From Paraconiothyrium sp. Pb-2020 (lineage: Eukaryota > Ascomycota > Dothideomycetes > Pleosporales > Didymosphaeriaceae): DNA of 64,000 nt. Shown here one piece after another: positions 1 to 11,050 of the stretch (the first letter of the stretch is position 1; each line of letters starts with the position of its first letter). Location of the stretch: assembly GCA_022419385.1 (NCBI GenBank), contig JAJUBI010000006.1:186001-250000 (forward strand), given 5' to 3'. The translations under genes were made by a program, and so were the position numbers. Under the pieces are notes generated by a model. The model saw only the letters and a list, made by a program, of their open reading frames with translations. It did no database searches and was not told the origin of the DNA.

Positions 1-457
1 TTTCATCCTCCTTGACATTCACGATACCTTCGCGACCGAGGTGTTTGACAAACTCCGTCAAGGACGGAAAGCGAGTTGAATTCATGTGGATGTGTTCCTT
101 GTCGCGAATGTATTCGTTATAGAAGCGGTTCGCACCTATCCACTTCTCGCCATGCGCAGTTCGTAATAGCGAAACAAAGTCTCGTTGGAAGTCGTTGCTG
201 TAGTTCTGGATGTATTTCTGTGGGTTCTCGCCGACGATATGCATCTGCCTGACATGGCTTTCGCTCTGTACGTGGCACTTGAAGCCGTTCGCATCGCGGC
301 ATTGTTTTTGGCAGGGTTCGCACCACCACTGGGAGGAGTCAGTTGCCCAATTCATTTCCTTTGCGGCTCAGGCGGAACTTACTCGCAATCTTTGAAGTCC
401 CTTCGATTTCATCGAATTTGCGAGGTGCTTGGTGCTTCCTATTTCGGCTTTTGGCAT
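1..457 (-). CDS. kin17: KIN17-like zinc-finger nucleic-acid-binding protein (5' part, cut by window edge)
   Basis: Two exons: 457-383 (25 codons) and 328-1, joined across a 54-nt GT-AG intron (382-329). The 134 residues present begin MPKAEIGSTKHLAN and contain a C2H2 finger (C28, C31, H44, H50) in the context WWCEPCQKQCRD, followed by the KIN17 motifs YNEYI, HIHMN and LGREG. KIN17 homologues are nuclear DNA/RNA-binding proteins linked to replication, repair and mRNA processing. The winged-helix end of the N-terminal region and the C-terminal SH3-like/KOW part would lie off the left edge. The start is fixed by the short conserved first exon. Family assignment is confident; function is inferred from the family. 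Confidence 0.93.
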
Positions 458-794
458 CGTGGCGGTTTCCGCGTGTGCGGCTTTCGTTGATTGTAGGTGT
501 CGGTGTTAGTGTCGGTGTTGTGAGGAAATTGTGTGGCTTTCGTTGATTGTAGGTGTCGGTGTTGTGAGGAAGTTGTGCACGAAGGTGTGGAGTAAAGTTC
601 ATAGGGCTGAAGGCGCACGCGCCACTTCCGAGGTGACTAATCCAGACGCAGGGAAAGCGCTAAACCCCGCGGGGTGTCGCCACCCACGTGACAAGTCTGG
701 ACTGGAATTCACCGCTGCGGGTTGCGGAACACTTATTTGAGAAGAGATTGGTACTAATCTACATATAGAGGATGTGGTGCTCACATTCTACTCG
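458..794. repeat. Intergenic stretch with an imperfect 56-bp tandem duplication
   Basis: Upstream of kin17 and downstream of the SDR gene. A 29-bp identical segment (GGCTTTCGTTGATTGTAGGT...) occurs at 479-507 and again at 535-563, so the unit is about 56 bp and similarity continues into the flanking GTGAGGAA. The rest holds no recognisable gene; it probably contains the kin17 promoter and the SDR 3' end. Confidence 0.7.
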
Positions 795-1973
795 CTACTC
801 ATCCTCCGGCAGTCCAACAAACTTATTGCTCATGGTCCAAAGCTTCTTCGCTGCCTCCTCATCATAAGCCCACTCCGCATACCCGGACACAAACACATCA
901 GCCCCCGGGTTCACAGGCGGCGCAATCTGGCAATCATCCAGGTACTTTCCACCCTTGCCCTCCCAGCACTTGGCAACGGCGGCCCACACGGTTGTCGCCG
1001 CACCCTGCGCTGTGCTCTTCATGTAATTGTTGACCGCGGGGTTCGCCTTCCAAGCGGACGTGTCCAGGTGGTCTTGCAACCCGGTCCAGATGCCGCCGGG
1101 ATGCAAGCTGTGCGCATGCAGGCCCTTTGATCCGTAACGTCGCTCGATCTCGTTGGCGAGGTAGATATTGCCGATTTTGGAGTGGGCGTATGCGCGGTTA
1201 GGCTCGTATGCGCCGTTCTCAAGCATTACATTGTCGAGATCGATGTTGTTGTAGCGGTGACCTAGCGAGGAAACCGAGACGACCCGGGACTGGAAGCCTG
1301 GCGTTGATGAGGAGAGGAGTGCAGGCTTGAGAAGCTGAAATAGAAGGAAGTGGGCTAGGTGATTGGTGCCGAACTGTTTCTCGAACCCGTCTTCAGTCTT
1401 TTCTTCGGGAATAGCCATGATGCCGGCATTATTAATGAGAATGTTGAGCTGGTTGTTTGTCTTCGCGAGGAACGATTTGGCGAACTCACGCACGGAGGTG
1501 AGAGAGTTTAGGTTCAGGAGCTCGAGATCGAGCTTGCCAGGTTCGAGGACTGTACGGGTAAGGGGTTGTTGCAGATAGGTCGGCTCTTCGGATACACTCA
1601 CTGTCAGCTAACGCCTTCTTGCCCTTACTGAGATCACGCGCCGTCGCAAACACGTGGGCGCCGGTTGCTTTCATGGCGCGGGCAGTCTCGATACCAATGC
1701 CTGATGAGCAACCAGTGATCAAGACTACATGCGATACATGTTAGTATGCTTTCCAGAAGATGGTGTTTCCCGAATGGAAGCTTACCAACTTTTCCCGCAA
1801 GTTTGCCTGGCATGTGTTAGACGCGGATCAGAATGAATCGATACTAGGCGCATACCTTCAAGATCATTGTCCTTGACAATTTGCAATGCGCTTGGCCGGG
1901 CGTCGTCAGCTCCTTGAGGCTTCTCGTGAACAGCAGCATATCGCTTGAACTCGGGGGCGTTGTAGTCAGCCAT
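795..1973 (-). CDS. Short-chain dehydrogenase/reductase (retinol-dehydrogenase-like)
   Basis: Four exons (1973-1856, 1806-1786, 1724-1602, 1549-795) give 338 aa; exon 2 is only 21 nt. The nucleotide-binding motif TGCSSGIG is at residues 50-57, NNAG at 127-130, the catalytic Ser in VSVSS near 181, and YAHSK (Tyr208, Lys212) completes the classical SDR active site. A PGGI segment follows. Family knowledge: NAD(P)-dependent oxidoreductase of the WWOX/retinol-dehydrogenase-like fungal group; the substrate cannot be read from sequence. No signal peptide or membrane segment is evident. All four junctions keep frame and join motifs, so the model is strong. It is divergent from KRR1 across 761 bp. 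Confidence 0.92.
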
Positions 1974-2734
1974 ACTGAAATTAGAAAGAGGTGAGCGGGC
2001 TGAATAGTCAGTTCAGAAAGTGATGATTGAACACAAGCAGGTTGATGGGATTGAAGTGGCCGTAAAGCATTGTGTGAGAGAAGTTATATAGTCCTTATCG
2101 TAGAGGTCCTTAGAGGTTGAGGATGGCTTTGTTTCTAGTCTCTCGGGGTTAAGCCACTGGGCTGGTATGCAAAAAGCCAGGTGGTGGAGTTTAAGCCGGG
2201 CGGTTGCACTGATGTACGATACCCGAACCATACATACCTCGTACATATGTATACTCATGTTATTGCAATTGGAAGGTATCGAGGTATTGATAGCTTAGAC
2301 AGCATCTAGGATAGAATTGCCAAGGTCATGGTTTGACTCCTTTGAGACGCCTAGACGCATTGTCAGCCGAGGGATGAGACGTTGTCGACGCCATCCACAC
2401 AGGCGCATAAAGCCTCCATGAATTCTCCGGCTGAACCATCAAGCGCAATTGCTGTGCAATTTTCAGCTGTACAGGTACAGTGCCTGAGTAATGCTCGATG
2501 CAGTGTGGTGGGGAGATGGCCCGAGCTTGCATGTGGCCCAAGCGTTGTTACACCAAAATTTCTGGCGATAGTTGCACTTTTCTGCTTAACACCGAACCTT
2601 TTTCGTCCGCCACGGACACGATCGCGAACCACGCACGAAGCACGCACGACACGGTCAGCACTCGCCAAGCGACGCCGTATACTGTTTCCGCACGTTAATC
2701 GGAGATCCTTGCGCACCGCGCGCCTTCGCCGACC
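1974..2734. promoter_or_regulatory. Divergent intergenic region SDR / KRR1
   Basis: 761 bp between two divergently transcribed genes, so it must hold both promoters. I see no clear TATA box or repeated operator. Overlapping antisense reading frames here are not supported by any motif. Confidence 0.5.
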
Positions 2735-3938
2735 ATGCCGTCCACACACAATACAGACAAGCCATGGGACACTGACGACATTGACAAGTGGAAGATTGAG
2801 CCGTTCAAGCCAGAGGACAATGCAGGAGGAACCTTCACCGAGGAATCCAAGTTCTCGACGTTGTTTCCCAAATATCGAGAACAATATCTCCGTTCTTCGT
2901 GGAAAGTGATCACGGCAGCACTGGCAAAGCATGGCATCGCCTGTGAGCTCGATTTAACGGAAGGATCTATGTCAGTGGCTACGACTCTCAAGACCTACGA
3001 TCCAGCTGCAATCTTGAATGCTAGAGATCTCCTCAAGCTGTTGGCCAGATCCGTCCCTGCACCCCAAGCTCTTAAAATCCTCGAGGACGACGTCGCTTGC
3101 GACATCATCAAGATACGGAATCTCGTGACAAACAAGGCCCGCTTTGTAAGTATTTCTCGATGGATATATCTAGACACAACTATTATATACTTGTCCCCAC
3201 TTGAAAATTGTACTAACTTGCGCCAGGTCAAACGGCGACAGCGTATCCTCGGACCCAATGGCTCAACAGTGAGTTCTTTACCTTGGTGTTCTCCCATCAA
3301 AGCTAACCAATCGTAGCTAAAAGCTTTGGAGCTCTTGACCGAAACTTTCATACTTGTTCAAGGCAACACCGTCGCCTGTATGGGCGGATACAAAGGGTTG
3401 AAAACAGTCAGGCGGATAATAGAAGATACCATGGCCAATATCCACCCTATATACTCAATCAAAGAGTTGATGATCAAGAAGGAGGTACGTTACACGACGC
3501 CATCTCTTAAGTTTTTAACTAATTTCGTAGCTGGAGAAAGATCCGAACCTTCAAGGAGAATCTTGGGACCGCTTCCTACCCAACTTCAAGAAACGAACTA
3601 CGGCGAAGCGAAGAGTGCCTCACAAGGTCACCGACAAGTCGAAGAAGGTCTACACGCCATTCCCGCCTGCACAGGAGAAGAGCAAGGTCGACCTGCAGAT
3701 CGAGAGTGGAGAGTACTTCTTGGGCAAGCAGGCAAAGGAGCGCAAAGCGAGGGAAGACCGAGAAGCTAAGATGAAGGAGAAGATGGAGGAGAAGCGCAAG
3801 GAGCGACTCAGCGAGTACGTTGCCCCGGCAGAAGACGGTGGCGAGAAGAAAAAGAAGAAGCGGAAGCGGGAAGAGGGCGAGGAGAAAGAGAAGAAAAAGA
3901 AGCGTAAGGATGTCGAGGTCAATGGCGACGCAGCTTAG
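2735..3938 (+). CDS. krr1: KRR1, KH-domain component of the small-subunit processome
   Basis: Four exons (2735-3145, 3227-3268, 3317-3484, 3531-3938) encode 342 aa, close to the size of fungal Krr1. N-terminal KPWDTDDIDKW is the typical KRR1 opening. The KH region contains VKRRQRILGPNGST followed by VQGNTVACMGGYKGL; LQGESWDRFLPNF and KVYTPFPP follow. The C terminus is a Lys/Arg/Glu-rich tail with several K runs. Known role: an essential nucleolar protein needed for 18S rRNA maturation and 40S assembly. All introns are 46-81 nt with in-frame junctions. Identification is confident. Confidence 0.96.
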
Positions 3939-4257
3939 AGAGACCAATCGAGTTGCGCGCGGGAATCTATGATGCATTTAAGGGCGTTTACTCTAGGTGC
4001 ATATTTTCAATATACCCATTTCACGCTTCGTATAATGCTTCTGCATCGCACTGATTGACGTTCGTAACTCCAGATCGACCCTATAACTTGGTAAAGCCTC
4101 GGTGAGTAAGCGATCTAAGAACGGCATAGTGAATTTGCCGCTTTCTGACATGCACCGTTTCAGCCGAGCGATCCACAGCGACATCAAGGGTATCCTCTCT
4201 TTATCGTAAAAATGTCTTCGAACATCTACACAGGGCATCAATGCGCCTATTCATGAC
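3939..4257. other. Intergenic, no gene seen
   Basis: 319 bp between KRR1 and the first SET-domain gene, which are transcribed in the same direction. It should contain the KRR1 3' UTR and the next promoter. I see no motif or repeat. Confidence 0.5.
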
Positions 4258-5613
4258 ATGATGTTTCTTCCGTTGTCTCTACTTATATTCAATGTTGTCT
4301 CTTTGGTACGCGCCAATACTCTCGCGCTCTCTCAGCAATGCTGGCGCGAACACCCCCTATCAGCTGTCGTCTTGCAATGTTCGAGCGAAGGTGACCTCGA
4401 ATACGCCCAGTGGCCTAATTTTCCTAATTCCAGTTACACAAACACCGAAGTTGTTCGAACAACTCACGAAGGATGGTCTCTACCGCCTGCATGCACAGAC
4501 CTCCTCCCAAGTATTGGCAGCAAACTCTGTGTCTATACGAATACGTCCTTTAGCAACGGACGAGGAATATCGCTCTTCACCACTCCAGAGCTTTCCAAAT
4601 ATGCCCTTGCCTTACCTGCGTTCCAGAACCCAGACGCATTGGAAGGCATCAATGAACCTAGCGGTACTTGGTACACGCAGGGAATCCCCGGCAAAGGCAT
4701 GGGAATGCTCGCAAAACGAGACCTTCAATTCAGGGATAGGATAACTGCACATACGCCCGCACTACTCGCATACCTGGAGTCCGATCTATCTACTGCAGAA
4801 AGAGAGGAGTTTTTCAAGCTCGCAGTGTCACAGTTGCCGGAGCAGACGAGAGAGATGTATCTAGGTCTTGCGACCGTATACGGGTTGCCGCAGGTCAAGT
4901 ATCAAGACGTCGTAAAGGCGAACACATTCCAGCTAGAGATCGACGGACACAACCATCTCGCTGTGTTCCCGGAGACCTCGCGCTTGAATCATGCGTGTGC
5001 GCCCAAGTGAGTGCTGCTGATATGTTTCTTGGACAAGAGCTGACTTTTGGAGTGCGCAATACTACCTCGATCCGACGCTACTGACGCACTTCGTGCACAT
5101 TACAAGACCTGTGAAAGAAGGTGAAGAGATCACAATCTCATGTATGCGCATCTTTCCCTTTGAGTGGATCGCGATTGACCTAAAATAGACACCTCACCCC
5201 TCGAACCCACACATATCCGTCAGCAGCACCTCTCGCATGGCTTTCATTTTGCATGCACTTGCACCCGCTGCACCAACCATGAAAGAACAGACACCATGCT
5301 TCAACGTATTCAGACGTTGCAGAATTCCCTCAACGACTGGTCTTCTTCCTCAACTGGTAGTCCAGCTGTAGCCGAAGACCTCCTGGACGCCTATCGGGGG
5401 GAGGGGCTTGAGGGCTTTATGGACATTCCGTATGGGTTTGCTGCGCTTGCTTATAATGCCGTTGGGGATGAAGGCAAGGCGGTTGAGCATGCTAAGAGGG
5501 CAGAAGAGTTGATTTTGCTGAAGGATGGGGAATGGGCGCCGAACTTGAGGATTTGGCAAGAGCTGTTGAAGGATCCGAAAGGGCATTGGAGTTATGGTAG
5601 GAGGATGAGGTGA
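4258..5613 (+). CDS. SET-domain protein with predicted signal peptide
   Basis: Three exons (4258-5006, 5053-5141, 5189-5613), 420 aa. Residues 1-19 (MMFLPLSLLIFNVVSLVRA) look like a signal peptide, followed by a Cys-containing, N-glycosylation-rich region. The SET domain starts near residue 137 (GTWYTQGIPGKGMGM); LNHACAPN is at 243-250 and GEEITISY ends at Tyr280, so both AdoMet/lysine-pocket motifs are intact. A post-SET-like CxCxxC (C302, C304, C307) follows and a helical, TPR-like tail ends the protein. Family knowledge: fungal SET/SMYD-related lysine methyltransferases. A signal peptide on a SET protein is unusual, and a downstream start or secretory location cannot be excluded. It sits just upstream of a second SET gene on the same strand. 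Confidence 0.88.
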
Positions 5614-6029
5614 TGTACATGAGGAGGAATTATCTGAAAAAAGCTAGTAGGCGGTGGCGCTGGTTTACTATCGTCGCATGCATGTAGCAAGAGTGGTTGC
5701 TCTGATGAAACCACGGTCACGTGCGTTCATGCCTAAGCAATGATACTGGTAGACTTGTTCGTGAAAAGACCCATTGAACTAGGTAGGATGGGCTTGCTCG
5801 ACCAATTGATCAAAGACCTTATTGGGTGTTTCAGTCAATCTCACTCGTAGCGCGCAAACTGACCACAACCCACCTCTACATAAATCCACTCCCGCACCCG
5901 CGTCCCGCCCACATCAACTTTCAACTACCTAGCACATCACCGAGCTCAATATCTTGCTTCAGTACTTGCACCCTCCTGCCGAATTCAAGCACTACGCTTC
6001 ACGCTTCTAACTACACTCAACCACCAACA
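5614..6029. other. Intergenic and probable 5' UTR of the second SET gene
   Basis: 416 bp. The frame of the downstream gene is open back to an ATG at 5826, which would add 68 Ser/Thr/Pro-rich residues. I favour the ATG at 6030 because it has a good context (CCAACAATG) and begins the conserved region. Confidence 0.5.
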
Positions 6030-7264
6030 ATGTCTCAACATATCCAACCCACCCGGTTCACGAAGGTCGTCGAGACAAACTCAAAGAAAGGCCGCGCAAC
6101 CTTCGCTACGACCACTATCCCGGGCGGTACCCTCATCTTCTCCGAGGAGCCCATCCTCACCATGGACGCCACCTCCGAGACCCCCCACATCGACCTCCTG
6201 CCCTCCTTCGCCGCTCTATCAGAAGAACTCCAAGAGCTCATCCTTGACCTTACCGCTATCGACCCCACTTCCTTCCGCCACCTCGTCTGGAAGGAATTCG
6301 AGATCCGCCCCCGCGGCAGCTGGTGGGATATCAACCAGAAACACGGCGAACACACCAAGCAAGTCCTCGCTGCATTCAACACTAACGCCGTTGGTCAGCA
6401 TCTCGGTTTTCACACCGCGATGCTGAATCATTCCTGTCTGCCGAACGCGTATGCGGCTTTCGACGAGGCGACGGGAGAGATAGCTGTGCACGCGACGAAG
6501 GAGATCAAGGAGGGCGAGGAGGTCTGTGTTTCGCACCTGGAGGGCCCGGATCTCTTCGCGCCGATGAATGAGCGCCGGGGGTTGCTTGTACTCCAGCGGG
6601 GTTTCATGTGCTCGTGCGATGCGTGCATGGAGGCTGAGCAGTGTGAGGGTACAGAGGAGGAGTCTCCTCGGGAGAAGCTGCTGGATGATCTGCGTAACTT
6701 GATTGACAAGTATCGGCGCAATGAGGCTACGCTGATGAAGAAGTTCGGGAGGGGTGGTCATGGTGGGCTCGACCCGGAATTCGTGACTTTCTTGGGTGAG
6801 GTTGCTGCCGGTGTCGTGGAGCTGGTGGAGAGGTTGGGGCTTGCGACTATCGATAACTTGGACTGGTAAGTCGCCTTGGATCTGAGACGAGATTTACAAC
6901 TGACAGTGTATCAAGGTATGAGTATGTGATTCGCTGGAGTCTGGCGATGAAGGATAGAGAGAGGGCCACGGAGTATGGAAAGAAGATGCTGAAGGTCGTC
7001 TACATGTCTGTGGGAGCAAATTCGCAGATGCACGGTGACATGGAGCAAGGCGCGAGCGGTACGAAGTCGGCTGCCTGGAGAAAGATTGCCAAGCTACGTT
7101 CGAAACCCTCTGGCGATGGTCGCCACAGCATCATGAAGACGAATGAGCTGGGACCCGCTGAGGAGGAGGAGGTGGAGCAAGATGGGGAAAATGAAGAGTC
7201 TAGAGAAGAGGAGGAGAACCCCAACGACGGCGATTACGATGATGAGGATGTGGAGAAGCTTTAG
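6030..7264 (+). CDS. SET-domain protein with atypical C-terminal active-site motif
   Basis: Two exons (6030-6865, 6907-7264) encode 397 aa. SET-I starts KKGRATFATTTIPGGTLIF; the pocket motif LNHSCLPNA is at 132-140. The second motif reads EGEEVCVSHL, with His169 where the family usually has the catalytic Tyr. Cysteines C194, C196, C199 and C205 form a post-SET-like cluster. The tail is Glu/Asp-rich (EEEEVEQDGE and similar). Family knowledge: fungal SET protein of the SMYD/SET5-like type. The Tyr-to-His change suggests altered or lost methyltransferase activity, which is inference. It is adjacent to another SET gene but only distantly similar, so an old tandem duplication is possible. Confidence 0.9.
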
Positions 7265-7799
7265 AGCGCGTGTGAGAGATGGCTTGAGCTCGGAAGAGAA
7301 TAAGGTCTATGAGTGGTGTCCGACGGTGCTCTCCACGATCCATCGCCATGATCGGAATTGTGTGGTGAAGATACTCTGTATGTTAACACAGTCACATGCC
7401 ACTCAAATTCAAGCTGCTCCGATGTCTCCGGGAAATGAAGCGGACAAATTCTGGCAGTATTATTAGCTGAAGCACTTGTACAAACCTGCTCTGCAGCTTG
7501 CCAATAGATTGGATAAAACCAGCGTTCAATTCCAGTGGTGAAGACTTATCTTACAGCAGGCAAATCGGTATCGTAGGAACTTGTAGCGATGTGTCATAGC
7601 TTCCGATTGAATAACACGACTAAACAAGTCCTAGGATGAGGGTTACTCTTACGCTCGCCTTCTCTGAGCTCATATCAGGCATGTTCGTTGATCACAGCTT
7701 CTGAGAAGGAACCTCTCAACGAGCCTCTGCGCGAAGCAGTGGGGCGTCAGAGTACCACTATTCATAGATTTCTAGGCATTCCTCATGAATTTCAATGAC
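7265..7799. other. Convergent intergenic, no gene seen
   Basis: 535 bp between the 3' ends of the second SET gene and the GNAT gene. It should hold both 3' UTRs. No supported ORF, repeat or RNA gene was found. Confidence 0.5.
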
Positions 7800-8579
7800 C
7801 TAAACTGAACTACGGCCCTCATCTGACTGCTCTGAAATATCCATCCGCATAAGTGTCCCCCACCAGGGTGTTTTATGGGGTCTAGGTAGACAGAAATCGT
7901 CCACTACACGAAAACCTTGACGGGCGTAGTAGCTGCGAACACGTTAGCAGGTTTCTGAGTTCGAGTGCATGTAGTCAAGTCTAAAGACGAACTTGATCAG
8001 CTTCTTCTCGTTGCCTGCCCAACCATCCAAGTAGAGTGCCTTCTTCCCCTTGCTACGACTATAATCATAGATAGCACGAATCAGCGCTGCCCCAGCGCCG
8101 CGACGCAGGTCGCCAGTGCGGCTGTCTGTGACCATGACCTCGAGGTAAACAATGTTCCGGGCTTCAGCATCCCCTAAGTGTAAGTGCTGTTGCGACGTAA
8201 CGTAGGAGGGGAGCCAGTTCTCGCGGACAAAGGCGAAACCGACCAACAGGAAGCGACGGCCATCCAAAGCGGCACGGTAGTGCGCACCAAATACCTCAAC
8301 GTCATGCGCTGGCCATTCCTTTTCGACGACGAAGATGTGCAAACCTTCACCCATGCTGTTAGCGGTGAGATGAAGACTCTCCGCCTCACTAATCTGCTGG
8401 AGGGTATCATCTGCCCAGCCTTGTCGATGTGAGAAAGGCGTCGAACCCCATTGCTCATGACTGCCGATCGAGTCCAGAAACGGTAGTGCTGCGTCGAATG
8501 TTGAAATTATGAATGGGCCATCGCCATCAACGGTGACGACGTCTCTGACTAGGAATTGATGTGTGTGGGCCATCTTCAT
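7800..8579 (-). CDS. GNAT-family N-acetyltransferase
   Basis: Two exons (8579-7993, 7932-7800) encode 239 aa. The donor is AA|GTTCGT and the acceptor GCAG with a CTAAC branch site; splicing continues KKLIN into YYARQGFRVVDDF, the standard GNAT ending. The AcCoA-binding core reads VYLEVMVTDSRTGDLRRGAGAALI (beta4 plus R/Q-x-x-G-x-G/A: RRGAGA), then KKALYLDGWAGN. An in-frame ATG two codons downstream (MAHTHQ) could be the real start. Family knowledge: transfers acetyl from acetyl-CoA to an amine; substrate unknown. It lies about 520 bp from the UstYa-like gene, so a tailoring role in the neighbouring RiPP locus is possible but unsupported. Confidence 0.85.
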
Positions 8580-9102
8580 CTGAGACTTTATATTAAAAGG
8601 CAGGTGTGTAGAGGGAAGGAGGAACCCATGCTTGTAGCTCGGAATTGGGGAAGTTGTAAGCTAGCGAATTACGTCAAGGGATCGACATTGCGAGTCGAAG
8701 CACGGATGTAACGTTTTTAGTAAAAGCGACCTTCTCCAGTGGATCTGTGGCTAAAGACAAGTCCTCTGCAAATCCTTGCATTATTGGTCCGGAGAAGAAG
8801 TAAAAACACGTGACTTGATTATGTGCTGGCGTGTCATTACTGGCACTCGGGTCGGGCGGTTAGCTCTTTATGGAAATGGGAGGATCTGAGAAGTCGTAAC
8901 ATTTCAGTGACAACGTGCCACTAGATCGCTATCTAAGTAGAATGAATGCGGAGAAAAATCTAAGTACTTGAGTGTGCGATAACAACCATACTGTATCCGG
9001 AAAGACAGCAATCAAGTTTAAAGTAAACCCAATAGTTCTAATACCCCAAGTTGCATCGATACTCTTGAAGACCGCTCGTCGTGAAACGACTTAGTTAGGT
9101 AT
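8580..9102. other. Intergenic, no gene seen
   Basis: 523 bp between the GNAT start and the 3' end of the first UstYa-like gene. The GNAT promoter must be here. No motif, repeat or ORF could be supported. Confidence 0.5.
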
Positions 9103-10251
9103 TCAGTCGATTGGGCCATTCCCTAGGTGACCATCTACAACTACCGGACCTGCATAAGTGGCCATGCGTTAGTTCATCCAATGCAGGCTCAACCATATGT
9201 GAGAGGAAAAGGACCATACCAAATTTGGGGTGCACAAGATACCCATCGACGGTCAAGTCCCTCGAATGAGGCTTAACCCATTCCATCAAGCGATCCCAGT
9301 TGATACATTCGTGCGGAGAGGTGAGATTCCCTATAGGACGGAGTCGGTAATCGGCCCACATCATGGTGAGTACAGTCGTGTCACCCTGGCACATGACAGC
9401 CTCTTTTAGCATATGGAGACAGTGAGCTGTGGATGTTATAGTCAGCCATGGTTGGTAGTGCTCACTGCGGAGCCTCGTCCAGCAATGAGAAGTGTCCCAG
9501 AGACAAGATCTGACTTACTCGTATGATCTTTCCACGATGCTTTCTCCTTAGGGGTCATGTTGTATATGCCGTAGTATTCAGGGTTCAGGGCATGGTAAAG
9601 GTTTTTCTGGTCTGGTTCAGCCTTTTTGTGTTGCTCTGTCCTTTGCCCGTGAAGAGAATCTCATTCATACGGAGAACAACCTAGAACTTACAAGACAGTG
9701 CAAGTGATGGAAGACCATGATAGATCCGTAATACGTTCCATCTGGAAGTCTAATGCCCTCTTGTTCGCGGCCCATCGCTCTCATGAGTTCTGCTTCGATA
9801 CCGAGATTTTGATCTACAGATCGACATTTAGAAGTTTCTTCCGCCTTTCTAAAGCAATAAAGTGACTACAGCACTTACATCGGAAGAGCTCGTGCCAGTT
9901 CTTGTCGACCTCGTCGTTTGGCTCGGCAAAGTAGGCGGCAGGCGAGTGCCCCATTCCCTCCCATTGTTCCATCACGCGCGGCTCATAGATGATGTACTCG
10001 CTGTCAACCGGTGTCTTCAAGAATCTCTGACCGATTCGTCTGCTCGTATTTGCGGCTTCCAGAGTCAAGATCACAACCGCGAGAGAGTACACAAGTAATA
10101 TTAGTCCAAGTAGCACACTCACCTTCATATATGATATCCATGAACGGACCTCCATGTGTTGGCCGAATAGAGGAGCTTCATCGTGATCATCCGAGGTCGA
10201 TTCTGCCCCATCGTACTGAAGTACAGGTTCATAGGATGATGACTTCTCCAT
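9103..10251 (-). CDS. UstYa-family (DUF3328) oxidase-like protein A of a putative RiPP cluster
   Basis: Five exons (10251-9879, 9813-9692, 9606-9519, 9426-9220, 9149-9103) encode 278 aa. A single membrane segment lies at about residues 43-66. The luminal part carries both hallmark motifs of the family: HHLHC at 160-164 and HTTHC at 193-197, followed by MLKEAVMCQGDTT, and ends HPKFGPVVVDGHLG. All junctions stay in frame and splicing creates the second HxxHC. Family knowledge: UstYa/UstYb proteins catalyse oxidative cyclisation, crosslinking or related steps in fungal ribosomal peptides (ustiloxin, asperipin, phomopsin). An upstream in-frame ATG at 10407 exists, but MEKSSSYEPV is the usual kind of cytosolic N terminus. 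It is divergent from the repeat precursor gene, which is the typical arrangement for a cognate pair. Product inferred. Confidence 0.93.
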
Positions 10252-11050
10252 ATTGCGTGAGAAAGGCACTTTTTTGATGATATGTAAGACTCTAGAGGAA
10301 TGGAAATGATTCCAAGTTGAGAACGTACGAGTACCAGAGGATGATATTACGACCGGAGGGAAATTGGGCTTGAGGAGTGGAAGTCTGAGCCTACGGAAGA
10401 TAATCACTGAAAGTCAGACATGTGATGAAGAGCGCCGAAGGATATTGGAATGTTCAAGGCAGCCTACTGCGGGCGCATATTGAGAAGTGGAGCCAGTTGA
10501 GGTGAGCTGGCTCTGGCGTCTTGTCGAAAAAAGACTCGTGACGTAGCAAAATAGATTGCGGCACAGGCACCAGGCGATTGTTGCCGTTCGTTGAGCAAAG
10601 GTTCATATTGGCGTAGACATTTGAGTACATTAGACTTCTCTAACATGGACGTGATATCCCTCTTTACGACCAGTAATACTAAGCTGCTTTGAGGACCTGC
10701 CAAAGGAAGACCTGCAATGCAGTAGAATAAATTGCGGCGTAGGCGTAGCGCGATTATTGCCGTTCGTTGAGCAAAGACCGACATAAGACCGATCTTGCGG
10801 CGTAGTCGAAGGGACGCAATTTTGCCCGACACAAGTGCATGCACGTTACGTCAAGCAAGAATCTCCCAGCCAAAAGACCTCGCAAGAAGCCTCTCTCAGC
10901 TGTATGCAAGGACTTATATAGCGCGGCGGAAGTCCCAACTCATTGCAATCCCTCAATCCGCTATACAATTCTTCGATACTTGAACAGCTATTAGTACTTG
11001 TGACATCCAAAGCTTGGTTGCAAAACCATACAACCTAGCCGATTACCGCC
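10252..11050. promoter_or_regulatory. Shared divergent promoter of UstYa-like A and the RiPP precursor, with a direct repeat
   Basis: 799 bp between two divergent genes of the putative cluster. An exact 20-mer TTGCCGTTCGTTGAGCAAAG occurs at 10581-10600 and 10757-10776 (spacing 176 bp), inside diverged copies of about 75 bp that also share ATTGCGGC and GGCGATT/GCGCGATT. A TATA-like ACTTATATAGC is at about 10911-10922, roughly 130 bp before the precursor ATG. The repeat may hold regulator sites; this is inference. Overlapping ORFs here have no support. Confidence 0.6.
10581..10776 (+). repeat. Direct repeat pair in the cluster promoter
   Basis: Copies centred at 10581-10600 and 10757-10776 are identical over 20 bp; similarity decays outward over about 75 bp in total. 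They lie between UstYa-like A and the precursor gene and are not part of a supported coding region. Confidence 0.8.

Noticed and set aside
6219..6761. 180-codon minus-strand ORF
   Set aside because: Antisense to the second SET-domain gene.
10464..10844. 126-codon minus-strand ORF with internal similarity
   Set aside because: Its internal similarity is caused by the direct repeat in the promoter region; there is no protein-level support.
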